Shown piece after piece: positions 1 to 10,779 of a stretch of DNA of 64,000 nucleotides. The DNA comes from Amoebidium appalachense (Eukaryota > Ichthyosporea). The DNA lies in assembly GCA_963693365.1 (NCBI GenBank), contig CAVNZM010000001.1:18104001-18168000 (forward strand). Reading direction: 5' to 3'. Position 1 is the first letter of the stretch; every line of letters begins with the position of its first letter. A program made the translations under genes and the position numbers. The notes beneath the pieces were generated by a model. That model was not told the DNA's origin. It ran no database searches and worked only from the letters and a program-made list of their open reading frames with translations.

Positions 1-599
1 TTTGACCTGACCGGAGACGACGACATGCACATGGACGGCGGGTATGGGACCGGGCCCAGGAGGGCCAAGAACATGGAGGTGGTGCACCCCCTCAACTGCA
101 CCCTCGAGGAGCTGTACGGGGGCGCACGCAAGAAGATGAAGATCACACGCACGGTGGAGGACCCAGTGACGGGCCAGGCGCAGCAGGAGGCCAAGATCAT
201 GGAGGTGGACGTGAGGCCGGGCTGGAAGGAGGGCACAAAGATCAGGTTTGACGGCGCGGGAGACGTCCGTGTGCACCAACCACCGCAGGATGTTGTGTTT
301 GTGGTCAAGCAGAAGCCCCACCCGACCTTCACACGTGACGGAGACAACCTTAAATGCACGGTGGCTGTGCACCTTAAAGATGCACTGCTCGGCAAGTCCG
401 TCAGTGTGCCGACGATCGACGGCCAGGCGCTGCAAACAGTGCGGGGGTTGTGCTGCAGCCGGGCACGAAGGTGTTTGGTGGCCGGGGCATGCCCAAAAAG
501 GCAGGCGGTAGGGGTGACCTGATTGTGGACTTTAAGGTGCCACTGCCTACAAACCTCACACCAGCACAAAGGCAGAAAATAGCAGAGGCCCTTTCATAA
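1..599 (+). pseudogene. Hsp40 (DNAJB-type) C-terminal part, cut by window edge and frame-broken
   Basis: The frame open from the window edge encodes the peptide-binding C-terminal half of a class B Hsp40. It shows the CTD I start (HPLNCTLEELYGGARKK), the DVVFVVKQKPHPTF strand and the LLGKSVSVPTIDG segment seen in DNAJB1/4/5-type proteins. These proteins deliver substrates to cytosolic Hsp70 and stimulate its ATPase through an N-terminal J domain, which would lie left of the window. At about 439-441 one G is missing relative to the inverted copy at 6.7-7.6 kb. This throws the frame out, and the correct ending (GVVLQPGTKVFGGRG, DFKVPLP, stop at 597-599) continues in another frame. I cannot tell a true pseudogene from a one-base assembly error; if it is an error, this is the intact copy of the pair, since it keeps the FKVPLP strand. 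Confidence 0.8.
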
Positions 600-799
600 G
601 TGTTAACCAGTTGATTTTACAATGTCAGTCTAAGACGAATTTACATGTATATATTTGGTGTAAAGTCTTAAGCAGCTGAACGCAAAAAATTAAAATGTTG
701 GATATTCTTGTTTACAGATATTGCTGGGAAAAAAGGTATGTATGAAACTTTCAAGTTATGATTCATGCTATGTACATAATTGCAGGAGCTGGACTCTTG
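1..799. repeat. Left arm of inverted Hsp40 duplication
   Basis: This segment is repeated in inverted orientation at 6524-7290. The coding part is nearly identical. The 3' untranslated part is diverged but still recognisable, for example a shared GAATTT..GTATAT stretch and an 18-base match, gcaggagctggactcttg, at 782-799, inverted at 6524-6541. The spacer between the arms is about 5.7 kb of low-complexity sequence and minisatellite. Confidence 0.75.
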
Positions 800-1031
800 T
801 TACCCGATAAATTCAATGCAACCTTATAAAGTAATAGTGAATTTCATGCAAATGCGACACTGCATTGACTTTCAAAGTTATTGTTGTCAGTTGGGTGTGC
901 AACGACCTAAAGTGTTTGTACTTTTAATGGCTTCATCGATTTTTCAACATATTATTTCATGTCGCATTCACAAAGTTTGGATGGTTGATCTTCGCCCCCC
1001 TCCCCCCCCTTTCCCTTCCCCCCCCCCCCCT

Positions 1032-1069
<38 letters not shown>

Positions 1070-1452
1070 AGTACAAACATTTAAGTACACAGAGGCACGT
1101 ACACACAACACGTGCGCACACACAACTCTCACGCATGTGCGCCAACACACACAACACACACACACATGCAGGTCCGCTCACCCAAAAAAAATCGTCTCCT
1201 GAGACATGGAGCGCCCCCCGTCTCCCCTCCTCCCCTCCCCCCATCCCCCCCCACAACACACTACACATAATACACACACACTCACACATACACACACACG
1301 CACACACACAACATGCCCACACTGTGGCGCGAGCGCACACACAAAACATACACACTCACGACATACACACACCCAAAAAATAAAAGAGCATTTCCGAGAC
1401 TGCACCTCCCTCCCCTCCCCCCCCCCCCCCCCCCCCGGCATCCCCCCTCCCC

Positions 1453-1493
<41 letters not shown>

Positions 1494-1891
1494 AAAAAAA
1501 CTTTGAACACAATCACACACTTGTGTGCGCACGCACGCGTGCACAGCCACGCACGTACGCACACACACATACACACACAAAAAAAAAAAAAAAAAAAAAA
1601 AGACGAAAGACGGGGGGGGGGGGGGGGGGGGGGGGGCGGGCCTCCTCAAGCAGCCCGTGACACTCAGTGCGCCGACACCCCAAAGCATCTCTGTGTGCAC
1701 TGCGCGCACGCGCGCGCAGACACACACACACACACGTTTTTTTTTTTTGACTTTTGCCCTTGAGGTTCCTCGCATAACAACAAACGCTAGAAGAAGTTTG
1801 GCATGCATGGTTACAGCTGAGGCGTAGCGGTGATGGTAATGTGTTTGTGTTTGTGTTTTCAAGGTTTTTTTGTTTTTTTTGGTGGTGGGGT

Positions 1892-1934
<43 letters not shown>

Positions 1935-2388
1935 AGGGGGGCAACCTGCCACATGTGCCTTCAACTCTGCCTCCGAATCAGTGATTTATGGGGACTAATG
2001 GAGAGGGTTGAGTTACACAAAAAGGGGGTGCTCGGATGTGGTCCCCAGAGGGTGTTTGGGGGGGGGAGGGGTAAGGGGGAGAGGGAAGAAGGTGAGCTGC
2101 CACATCAGCGTGTGCTCGTAGTACTGGTTGGTCCTTGCATAGTCTCAGGTGTGTTTGTGTGTGTGTGCCCGCTGAGCATCCACGTCCTTCACTTGATTCA
2201 CTCTATAAGGTATATGTGAACCCTTCGAGCCCAGGGTGCAGACCGCCCTCTTTCAAACAGCTTCCTCCCCCCCCCCCTCACCCCCCAACCCCCCCTCACC
2301 CCCCATACTGGGTCTGGTACCGAATGGGGAATGGGGATAGAACGTGTGGGTGGGTGGGTAGGTTTAGGGTGGGGGGACGAGGGGGGAA

Positions 2389-2432
<44 letters not shown>

Positions 2433-2505
2433 CTGCTGCCACACGTGCGACCTGCTCCTCCCCCCTCCCCCCCCCCTTCCCCCCTCCCCCTTTTTTTTTT
2501 TTTTT

Positions 2506-2537
<32 letters not shown>

Positions 2538-2570
2538 GAGGGGGGGGGGGGAGGGTAGGTAGGTGATCAG
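600..2570. repeat. Low-complexity spacer: CA arrays and G/C/A/T runs
   Basis: Bases 600-960 are ordinary AT-rich sequence in which I see no gene. From 985 the sequence is dominated by C runs, (CA)n with CG interruptions, A runs and G runs, including C-then-A junctions near 1483-1500 and a T-then-G junction near 2491-2536. The long open frames here encode only Thr/His, Pro, Gly or Cys/Val repeats and are not genes. Confidence 0.9.
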
Positions 2571-2611
2571 AGGCTATGACCGGGATGGCGGTGATTGAAG
2601 CTTATCATCAG

Positions 2612-2785
2612 TGCCAAAAAAAGAATAACTCTACATTCAATAGAATAACTCAGCATACAGCGGAATCATTCTATGAAGAGCAAAATTATTCTGTAAAATG
2701 CCAAAACCAGAATAACTCTACATTCAATAGAATAACTCAGCAAACAGCAGAATCCTTCTATGAAGGGCAAATTATTCTGTAAAAA
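2612..2785. repeat. 87-bp direct repeat, two copies
   Basis: A unit beginning near 'tgccaaaa' and containing GAATAACTCTACATTCAATAG occurs at 2623 and again at 2710, period 87. Both copies continue through 'tctatgaag.gcaaattattctgtaaaa' with a few substitutions. The AT-rich sequence up to 3000 contains further degenerate 'attctg'/'cagaat' words. No coding signal is seen. Confidence 0.8.
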
Positions 2786-3069
2786 GCAATATTTTCTCTG
2801 CTGAGGACAGCAGAACAAGCTTGCTCCAAACAGAACGGCAGAGACTGCTTTTAGCAGAATTCCCCAACCAGTTTAAAAAATTATTTTGCTTCTGGCAGAA
2901 TTAATCTGCAATGGAATTTATTCGGCAAACCACAGACCCGTTCTGTTAGGAGCAGATTTATTCTGTACATGTGCGGAGGAGATTGAATCTGCTGATGTGA
3001 TTGGGCCCTCACAAATTTCGGCATCATGCCGTCCCCCGTGCATTGACACAGCCTTAAGCTAGGCATGCG

Positions 3070-3082
3070 GGTTGCCCCCCCT

Positions 3083-3114
<32 letters not shown>

Positions 3115-3443
3115 CTGCCCTCCTTCACCTTCCCTCCCCGCTCCACACCCACTCTGTCCCTTCAAAACTCTTACCCGTCTCCCCACAAAATACCTTCGAC
3201 CCCAGATCACACCCAAGCCCCACTCCCCCCACTCCCCCCCCCCCCCCGCCCCCTGTCCTCCCCCCCGTCCTGCCCCCCCCCCCCCCCCTCCCCTCCCTGC
3301 TCCCCCCCTCCCCCTCCTCCGTCCAGCTTCCCCTCCCTAGCTTTCTTCCCTTCCTCCCACCCCTCCACCCCTCCACCCCCACACCCACCCATAACACACC
3401 AGAAAGAGGCTATCCCTCTTACCCACCAGGTCGCAACCCCCCC

Positions 3444-3474
<31 letters not shown>

Positions 3475-3516
3475 GGGAGCCCCCTGGACACCTGTTCTCC
3501 TTCCCCCCCCCCCCTC

Positions 3517-3547
<31 letters not shown>

Positions 3548-3590
3548 CCGGGAGCCCCCTGGACACCTATATATTCTCCTTTTTTTTTCC
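3070..3590. repeat. C-rich tract with a duplicated C-run/(CA)n/GGGAGCCCCC cassette
   Basis: The stretch is almost pure pyrimidine. A 75-bp unit, made of a C run, (CA)n and then gggagccccctggacacct, occurs at about 3475 and 3550. The same architecture recurs elsewhere in the window (16.0 and 16.2 kb and, more loosely, 12.1, 19.6 and 25.6 kb). Confidence 0.7.
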
Positions 3591-3599
3591 ACTCATCGA

Positions 3600-4200
3600 A
3601 GCTGTTAACGTCTTATCCGCAGGACCTTATTCGGCCCTTTATACGGGGCTGGTGGAACAATTTTGTTCGTTTTTCACCCAGTAGACCTCAGTGGACTCCA
3701 TAGCAGATCCATTATACATGTATACGTACTGTAGTAGGCTGATCGCTAATTTTGATTAAGGCTATCTAGGCATTGAATTGACTTTTTTTGTGCACCGCTG
3801 TTTCTGCTGCCTTGAGGATAAACCTCTTCTAACGTCAAACATGACTAAAGTAGCCACCATACCACTGTACATAGATGCAGTCATATATCACTGTGCAAAG
3901 CACACCGAATGAAAAGACTTCAGCCCATCCAAATAATCCAGAGATAACCATGTGCCCATTGTGGGACCCGAGAGTTAATACCACCCAAACAACCCTTAAA
4001 TTGTGAATCTTTCTTTAGCTGGTCTTCTGTGAGAACCCCCATCTCGGTCTCATCTCTATTGTAGCCCGTTCTTGGATATGTGTATTTAAACTGAGACACC
4101 TACTGACTTAATTCCAAGTTCTTGGATATACGTGAATATACTAGTCACCTACTAACTTACTATCAGAACCATGACCAATTTTTTGCATACGGCCCCAAAA
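3600..4200. other. Unique spacer, no gene recognised
   Basis: Ordinary-composition sequence with no sustained open frame and no RNA gene that I recognise. From about 4075 it grades into the minisatellite that follows ('cttggatat..' words near 4070 and 4120). Confidence 0.6.
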
Positions 4201-4645
4201 CCAAACCTGCCCAGCCTGTATCGTTTAATTCTGGTTGTCAATGAACCGATTTTTGGATATACTAATAATGCATGCCGTTGTATTCTGGTGTAAAGATGTT
4301 AGGATATACTAAAAACACCTGTCGTTTGATTCTGGTGCAACCAATTTTAGATACATTAGTTTGATCAAGGTGCAACCAATTTTTAGATATGCTAAAAGTA
4401 TATGTCGTTAAATTCTGGTGCAGCCGATTTTTGGATATACTAATTCGTATAACGTAAAATTCAGGTGTAACAGTTTTTGGACATACTACAAATGCATGTT
4501 GTTTGATTCTGGTGCAACCGATTTTTAATCTACTTTTGACGTATGAAATACTAGTTTGATTCTGGTGTAACCGATTTTTGAATATACTAAAAACGTATGT
4601 CGTTTTCTGGTGCAACCGATTTTTAAATATACAAATAATGTATGC
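4200..4645. repeat. Degenerate minisatellite, about 55-60 bp unit
   Basis: Units built on 'ttctggtgcaaccgattttt', followed by 'ggatatactaa' and a variable 'atgtcgtt' part, recur about seven or eight times with substitutions and small indels. Stops fall in most frames and the apparent minus-strand frame only reads the repeat, so I treat it as non-coding. Confidence 0.8.
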
Positions 4646-4705
4646 GGCTGAGGGTGTCCCTGAACGGCTCACACCAAGTCGCAGAATTAGCATGAGTCAT
4701 CCCCT

Positions 4706-4706
4706 T

Positions 4707-4737
<31 letters not shown>

Positions 4738-4755
4738 GGGGGGGGGGGGGGGGGG
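4706..4755. repeat. C30 joined directly to G20
   Basis: Thirty C residues (4706-4735) are followed without any spacer by twenty G residues (4736-4755). The junction is self-complementary and could fold into a pure G:C hairpin. It may be real or an assembly join between opposite-orientation homopolymers. Confidence 0.85.
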
Positions 4756-4935
4756 CAGAAAACCATACACAAACACAAACACCACTGATCGGCAAAAAAT
4801 TATAATTTTAACTCCGGTCCAACCACTATTTTAACTCCGGTCCAACCACTTATATCCATGGTTTCTACCAACCTATTTCGCTTCACATCTGGCATGACCC
4901 ATCTTTAAAATAGATATGTACCGCACAGAATTGTA

Positions 4936-5126
4936 AAACCTTCACGCATGCATGCGTCGTGCGTGCATGCGTACGTGTGTGCGTGTGTGCGTGTGTGCGT
5001 GTGTGCGTGTGTGTGTGCGTGCGTGCGTGCTTGCGCGCGTGCATGCGTGCATGCGTGCGTGCGTGCGTGCGTACGTGGTGGTGTGTGTGAGTGTATGTTT
5101 TTAGTGTTTGTGTGTATGTGTGTGTG

Positions 5127-5213
<87 letters not shown>

Positions 5214-5375
5214 GGTAGGTGGGTGGGCGGGTGGATTATGGGGGCAAGGGGGAAGCATTCTTCACTTCTTTCTTGTATTTTCTTTTTTCTTTTTTTTTTC
5301 CCTATTTTTTTTGTGTGTGTGTGTGCGTGTGTTGGCCGTGCGTACGTCTGCATTTGTGTGTGTTTGTGTATGTTC

Positions 5376-5407
<32 letters not shown>

Positions 5408-5634
5408 GTGCGTGTGTGCGTGTGTGCGTGTGTGCGTGCGTGTGTGCGTGCGTGTGTGCGCGCATGCCTGCCTGCCCGTGTGTGTCTGTGTGTGTGCGTG
5501 CCGCGCGGGCGTGCGTGCGCGCGCGTGTCTGTGCGTGTCTGTGCGTGTGTGTGTGCGTGTGTGTGTGCGTGTGCGTGTGCGTGTGTGCGTGCGTGTGTGC
5601 GTGCGTGTGTGTGTGTGTGTCTGTGTGTGTGTGT

Positions 5635-5706
<72 letters not shown>

Positions 5707-5815
5707 CGTGCGTGCTTGCGTGTGTTTGCATGTGCACACGTGTGTGTGTGTGTGTGTGTGGTGGGTGGGTAGATGGGTGGTGTGTGTGTGTGTGTGTATG
5801 GTGGGGGAGGGTTAT
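4936..5815. repeat. (TG)n / (TGCG)n compound microsatellite
   Basis: About 880 bp of alternating purine-pyrimidine repeat with a pure (TG)n core at about 5131-5211 and again at 5637-5701, plus interspersed GTGC/CGTG units. The 200-280 residue frames on both strands are only Cys-Val or Thr-His translations of this repeat. Confidence 0.95.
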
Positions 5816-5869
5816 GAATTTCTAAGAAGCCATTCTTCTCCTCTTCTTCTTTCAGTTTCACTTTTTTTT

Positions 5870-6360
5870 GTTTTTTTGGGTGGTGGTGGTGGTTTTGTCG
5901 TTGTTTGAGGGGGAGGGGGGGGGGGGGGGGGAGGGGGGGGGGGGGGGGGGGGAACTACGTTATCTACCCAAAAACCAATCCTTGATCTTGATTTAAAGAG
6001 TGAAGTTTTTTATTTTTTTATTTTTTTTGGGGGGGGGGGGTATGGGGGGGGGGGAGGGGGGAGGGGAAGGGGGGGGAGGGGGGAAGAGAAGGGAGGATGC
6101 ATATCTCAAGACCGTTTTTCTCTTCTTCTTCCTTTCGAAAGACACTTTCTTTTTTTGGGGGGTAGGGAGGGGGGGGAGGGGGAGGGGGGAAGGTGACCTT
6201 TATTTTACCCCCGAAAGGCATTAAGGGGTCCCTTAATCTTGAGTTAAATAACTTAGTTTTCTTTTCAAATTCATATTGGGGAGGGGGGAGGGGGGAGGGG
6301 GGAGATAGAGAAAGGCGTGTGTGTGGGTGTGTGGGTGGGGTTGGGGGGGGGGGGGGGGGC
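5870..6360. repeat. G-rich homopolymer tracts
   Basis: Several G runs, two of them directly preceded by T runs (about 5868-5880 and 6003-6040). From 6361 to 6712 the sequence is ordinary and contains the right arm of the Hsp40 inverted repeat. Confidence 0.85.
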
Positions 6361-6523
6361 ACCTAGACCACGGCAATATGGAGTAAGGGTTTTTAAACAG
6401 TAACAACAGAAAAGGTATCAGAGACCTAGTACGATCAAACACATGCCGAAAATAATGTGCTGCATGATAACTGCAATAACTTTAAGTATACCCCCATATT
6501 TGCATTTATTTATAGAGTGTGGC

Positions 6524-7290
6524 AAGAGTCCAGCTCCTGCTTTTATTTATAACACCTTAAGCTTTTAAAATAACTTATTTGTGGCCTAACGGTTCTAAAT
6601 GTCTTCAGCTATGAGCTGGTATTAAATGATTGGGGCTGTTGCATAGTATACACCGAGAACATATACAGTCAAATTCGTTTCAGATTTACAGATACGTAAT
6701 GAATAAACTATTTTATGAAAGGGCCTCTGCTAACTTTTGTTTTTGTGCTGGTGTGAGGTTTGTATCCACAATCAGGTCACCCCTACCGCCTGCCTTTTTG
6801 GGCATGCCCCGGCCACCAAACACCTTCGTGCCCGGCTGCAGCACAACCCCCGCCACTGTTTGCAGCGCCTGGCCGTCGATCGTCGGCACACTGACGGACT
6901 TGCCGAGCAGTGCATCTTTAAGGTGCACAGCCACCGTGCATTTAAGGTTGTCTCCGTCACGTGTGAAGATCGGGTGGGGCTTCTGCTTGACCACAAACAC
7001 AACATCCTGCGGTGGTTGGTGTCCACGGACGTCTCCCGCACCGTCAAACCTGATCTTTGTGCCCTCCTTCCAGCCTGGCCTCACGTCCACCTCCATGATC
7101 TTGGCCTCCTGCTGCGCCTGGCCCGTCACTGGGTCCTCAACCGTGCGTGTGATCATCTTCTTGCGTGCGCCCCCGTACAGCTCTTCGAGGGTGCAGTTGA
7201 GGGGGTGCACCACCTCCATGTTCTTGGCCCTCCTGGGCCCGGTCCCATACCCGCCGTCCATGTGCATGTCGTCGTCTCCGGTCAGGTCAA
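6524..7290. repeat. Right arm of inverted Hsp40 duplication
   Basis: Reverse complement of 1-799, covering the Hsp40 C-terminal coding part and diverged 3' sequence. Sequence 7291-7600 extends the homologous gene upstream of where the left arm meets the window edge. Confidence 0.75.
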
Positions 7291-7600
7291 AGGGATGCTG
7301 TTGGCTGCTCATGCCGCCAAAGGAACCCCCCGTGCGCATTTTCATGCGTGGACCCGCACCAGACATTCCGCCTGCCCTCCTGCGCTGCTTGATGCCGGGC
7401 TGGGCCCCACCCAGCAAGTCTGCAAAGCCCCCGGCGCCACCGCCAAACATTTGCGCAAAAAATGTCGTCTGCGTCCTGCTGCGAGAAGTGGTAGCTGCCA
7501 CCGTCGGCGCCGTCGGCGCCGTTGAAGAAGAACATGTTGGGCCCTCCCTGCTGACCGCCAAATCCACCCGGGAAGCCGGAGGGACCCGCCGAGCTGTGCG
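6713..7600 (-). pseudogene. Hsp40 (DNAJB-type), J domain missing, decayed inverted copy
   Basis: Read on the minus strand from a possible splice acceptor near 7600, the sequence encodes a Gly/Phe-rich linker (GPSGFPGGFGGQQGG, HFSQQDADDIF) and then the two C-terminal peptide-binding domains of a class B Hsp40, with the stop at 6713-6715. Three defects are visible. An extra base in the A run at 7457-7462 (T run on the sense strand) breaks DDIFAQMFGGG. The FKVPLP strand is deleted in frame (18 bp, near 6763), giving LIVDTNLTPAQ. One Lys codon is also missing in the ARKKM(K)ITRTV segment. No J domain or HPD motif is found between here and the BAG promoter at 8.08 kb, so the copy could not stimulate Hsp70. 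It is probably a pseudogene, although the A-run shift alone could be an assembly error. Confidence 0.75.
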
Positions 7601-8080
7601 GCACACTTCTTCGAGACTGTTTGTGCCGCACGCGACGCGTGCAGCCCACTGCCCGCACGGCTGTATGCCGGATCTACAAGATCTACAATACTCTGGGCTA
7701 TTATAATGGCTGTAGCTAGTCTATCAGTGGCCCAAGAGATCCAGATTTTAGATCCTCGGCCGCTGGCGTCAGCGTCTGAGCCTCGTGAGCAGCCTACGTG
7801 CTTACGTGCGCCGGGACACTACTGTACGGGTGTCGTATGGCACAGGCATTGTGTGTATGTGTGTGTGTGCCGAAGGCTTCAGGCCCGTCAGCGTGCCCCC
7901 TGCGGAGTCAAGAAATGGCTAGTATTACATGTAGCCTTCCCCGGGTGGCTATAAAAAAGATACTGGCAGGCGAAAAACTAAAAAAAATTATTAGACAATC
8001 AATAATTTCTTACATTTTGCGAAGTATGATAGGAGATGATGCAGGAGGGCCATCATAGTAACCCGTGTGTATAAGTACTC
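7601..8080. other. Spacer between decayed Hsp40 and BAG promoter
   Basis: No J-domain exon and no other gene is visible. A short direct repeat 'atctacaa' occurs near 7672-7687, where homology to Hsp40 ends. Confidence 0.5.
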
Positions 8081-8084
8081 TCGG

Positions 8085-8172
8085 GAACATTTCGGAATGT
8101 TCGGGGGTTTGCTTGTTTTTTCGGGAACCAATCAGGAACAACCAGGAGACAAACTTCCGCCAAGTATATAAA
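8085..8172 (+). promoter_or_regulatory. Heat-shock promoter of the BAG gene
   Basis: Inverted nGAAn units typical of heat-shock factor sites are clustered here: GAA at 8085, TTC at 8091, a perfect GAAtgTTC at 8095-8102 and TTCggGAA at 8120-8127. A CCAAT box follows at 8128-8132 and a TATA box (TATATAAA) at 8165-8172, 164 bp before the start codon. Spacing and content are those of an animal heat-inducible promoter. Confidence 0.8.
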
Positions 8173-8335
8173 GCCAGCCGCCGGATGCTCAGAGCCAAAT
8201 CAGAGCAGATCAGAGCAGCACGACTGAGCATTTGACACCGTTTACACCGACTCTCGAGTATTCAAAGTTTTTAACAGAACAGAAAGAAAAAACAACAGTA
8301 TCTACAATCCAAAACACCGTTATATCAATCACAAC

Positions 8336-9304
8336 ATGGATTTCTTGCTTCAAAACCCGCACTTTGCGCATCAAAGCGAGCGATCCCCTTTTGAACGTCA
8401 TTACGGCTACCGCCACCCCCGTTATGCCTATGATGAAGATATGTACGGGTCACCCTTTGGCCCATCCTTCTGGCAGCCAAAATACGGGCGCATAAGCCAG
8501 CACGACAGGCAGCAGCGTGCGTACCTGCAGGCAACGAGGGTCAGAGACCAGGCCGAGTATGAGCAGAGGCAGAGGGAAGAGTTCGAGCAGGCACAGAGAC
8601 AACGATATTTGGAGCAGCTGAGCAGACACACACCGCGTTCAGTAAAAATAGATGGGAATGTGGAGCTACCCCCTGAGAACTACGAACCTACACCCATGGA
8701 CGTTGAGTCGGACACCCCGGCTCCAATAACGGATAAAACGCAAGCGACCCCAGCCACGTCGAACACAGAGCAGCCTACGCTGTCCGAAAAACGTCGGAGC
8801 AATCGTCCCCGGCCAACCAAGGCTGAGCGGCGCAGGCGGCGTACTGCAGCCACCTTAATTCAAACATGGTGGCGTGCTCTGCTTCAACAGAGGGACACAC
8901 ACATGCCGGATGCCACAGAAGTTACCACTGGAGTAGACAGGATGGACGAGGCTGCACGAATCATCACACAGGCAGTGCGCAAGGTTGCTGTCCGCAAAAC
9001 AACGGCAAGAGTTGTTAGGCAAATCAAGCAACTTAGCGGCATAGCGGCTGAAGCAGGCACACTGCGCACAGAGTTTTACGACAAGGTGTTCACCAAGCCG
9101 GTGTACAACGAGAAGGGGAAGGTCAACTACGCGCTGCTGGGGTATGTGGACATGCTGGAGAAGCTGATCATCAAGACGGATGACGTCCCAACGTACGGCC
9201 AGGAGCGTGTGCGGCAGCAGAGGAAGGCCACGGTCAAACACATCCAGTCGCTGCTGGAAGAGGCCGACAGTTACAGACATAGCGGACCACAGCGTGCTGC
9301 ATAA
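8336..9304 (+). CDS. BAG-domain Hsp70 co-chaperone with two IQ-like motifs
   Basis: Single-exon gene, 322 residues. Residues 1-100 are charged and Tyr/Gln-rich and include a coiled-coil-like EYEQRQREEFEQAQRQRY stretch at about 74-91. Residues 150-170 are strongly basic. AATLIQTWWRALLQQR (171-186) and ARIITQAVRKVAVRK (207-221) resemble calmodulin-binding IQ motifs. The C-terminal region (about 227-312, YALLGYVDMLEKLIIKTDD, ending VRQQRKATVKHIQSLLEEA) matches the three-helix BAG domain, including the Arg/Lys-rich last helix that contacts the Hsp70 ATPase domain. BAG proteins promote nucleotide release from Hsp70. The heat-shock elements upstream and the Hsp70 gene 4.5 kb downstream fit that role. 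The start is the first ATG after the TATA box. Pairing IQ and BAG motifs is best known to me from plant BAG proteins, so exact orthology is uncertain. Confidence 0.8.
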   Translation: MDFLLQNPHFAHQSERSPFERHYGYRHPRYAYDEDMYGSPFGPSFWQPKYGRISQHDRQQRAYLQATRVRDQAEYEQRQREEFEQAQRQRYLEQLSRHTPRSVKIDGNVELPPENYEPTPMDVESDTPAPITDKTQATPATSNTEQPTLSEKRRSNRPRPTKAERRRRRTAATLIQTWWRALLQQRDTHMPDATEVTTGVDRMDEAARIITQAVRKVAVRKTTARVVRQIKQLSGIAAEAGTLRTEFYDKVFTKPVYNEKGKVNYALLGYVDMLEKLIIKTDDVPTYGQERVRQQRKATVKHIQSLLEEADSYRHSGPQRAA

Positions 9305-9458
9305 ACGACATATATAGACTGTTTGTACATGCAGGTAGCTATCGGTATCTGTTGGTCACCGGTGTGGAGCTTATTGCCATCACTAAAATTTAGTTTAATG
9401 TTACTTCAGTGACTAAATACGTCAAATATTGTAGCCTATGATTTTGAATTGAGTTGTC

Positions 9459-9464
9459 AATAAA
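9459..9464 (+). terminator. Polyadenylation signal of the BAG gene
   Basis: AATAAA lies 155 bp after the BAG stop codon, in AT-rich sequence. Confidence 0.7.
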
Positions 9465-9469
9465 TACTA

Positions 9470-10440
9470 TAAAAATTCTGAATTGTTTCAGTTAAGACAC
9501 CTGGTTATGCCTTTAATAATAATACACATTAATAATACGGGATTCGAAAAATGCACTGATAACGATTTTTCGTGAATTCGTGCGCACACGGTGCTGGACA
9601 CCACAACCACAGACACAACAAGGCACTCGTGCCTGCCAGTGGGCAAATCATTAACACACTGATACACACACTGTGGCACCGTAACATGTATACGTTGCCT
9701 CACGGCCCCCGTCTTGACCTACTATATCACACAGTCATGATTTACTATCAGTGACACAGGAATACTCATATCGAGTCACATAAGCAGCTTTTCCGCAAAA
9801 AAAAAAGCAACCACTCTCTTGTGACTAGTATTCGTTTTTTTTAAGTATACATAGGGTGACCCAACTACCCTGCCAAAATACATGTTTACACTTATCACAA
9901 TTGCAAAAGTCTGATACATACAAACCGATGCATGGACCGTCATTATAAACACGTTTACAATCAACTCATACACGGCCAACATATGTTGATTACCGCGTTT
10001 TTTTATTAGTCACCAAATCCGTCTTTTTCTACATATGTACAGTACAACACAGGGCGCAGTGTATATACGTCACCATGGGCTTTAGTACACAAACAGAGTC
10101 CACGATTTGCCTACATTTGCCTCGTATCCAGCCCAGGCACGTACTAGACTGTTCCCTCTAGCCTACAGGATATTCGACAATTCGACACTGGCTGAGCAAG
10201 GTTAGGAGAGTCACGTGATCAGTCGCTCTCCGGACAGTTTGGCCCTTGAAAAGTAGGCACTACCTCCAAAGGTAGCTGTGTCCAGCCCAGTTACACACTG
10301 TGCGAAAAGTACATGCCTGCCTGACGTCATGCACTTGCTCAAACACACGCACAGCCAGAAGTACCCAGACCATTCTCTCAACACATCCTAACATCTAGAT
10401 AGATCTACAAACAGCACACCCCAATTAGCCCCAGACAAAT
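9470..10440. other. Spacer, no gene recognised
   Basis: Ordinary-composition sequence without a convincing open frame on either strand. Confidence 0.6.
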
Positions 10441-10449
10441 TGACAACCA

Positions 10450-10721
10450 TGAAGACTTATTTTTTTCCTTCTTTTTTTCTTCTTCTCCCCCCCCCCCCCC
10501 CCCCCCCCTTTTTTTTTTTTTTTTTAATTTTTGATTTTTTCCCCTTTTCCTTTTTGTTCGTTTTCTACCTTTTTCTTCGTTTTTTTCCTGTTTTTTTTTT
10601 CCCCCTTCTCTTCTGCTTCTTCTTTTTTTCGTTCCCCCTTTCCCCACATTCCCCCTTTTCTTTCTTTTCCTTTCTTTTCTTTTTTCCCCTTGAAAGTTTG
10701 TTCATTTTCTCGCTTTTTCTT

Positions 10722-10779
<58 letters not shown>

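Noticed and set aside
2612-2785. Direct repeats considered as CRISPR-like
   Set aside because: Only two long contiguous units without spacers, in a eukaryotic genome.
4706-4755. C30G20 hairpin considered as a terminator
   Set aside because: No gene ends nearby and animal genes do not use such terminators.
4883-5861. Overlapping frames of 145-284 codons on both strands
   Set aside because: They translate only (TG)n/(CA)n repeats into Cys-Val or Thr-His and are open because the repeat has no stop codon.
7601-8080. Search for a J-domain exon for the minus-strand Hsp40
   Set aside because: No HPD motif or related helix in any frame before the BAG promoter.
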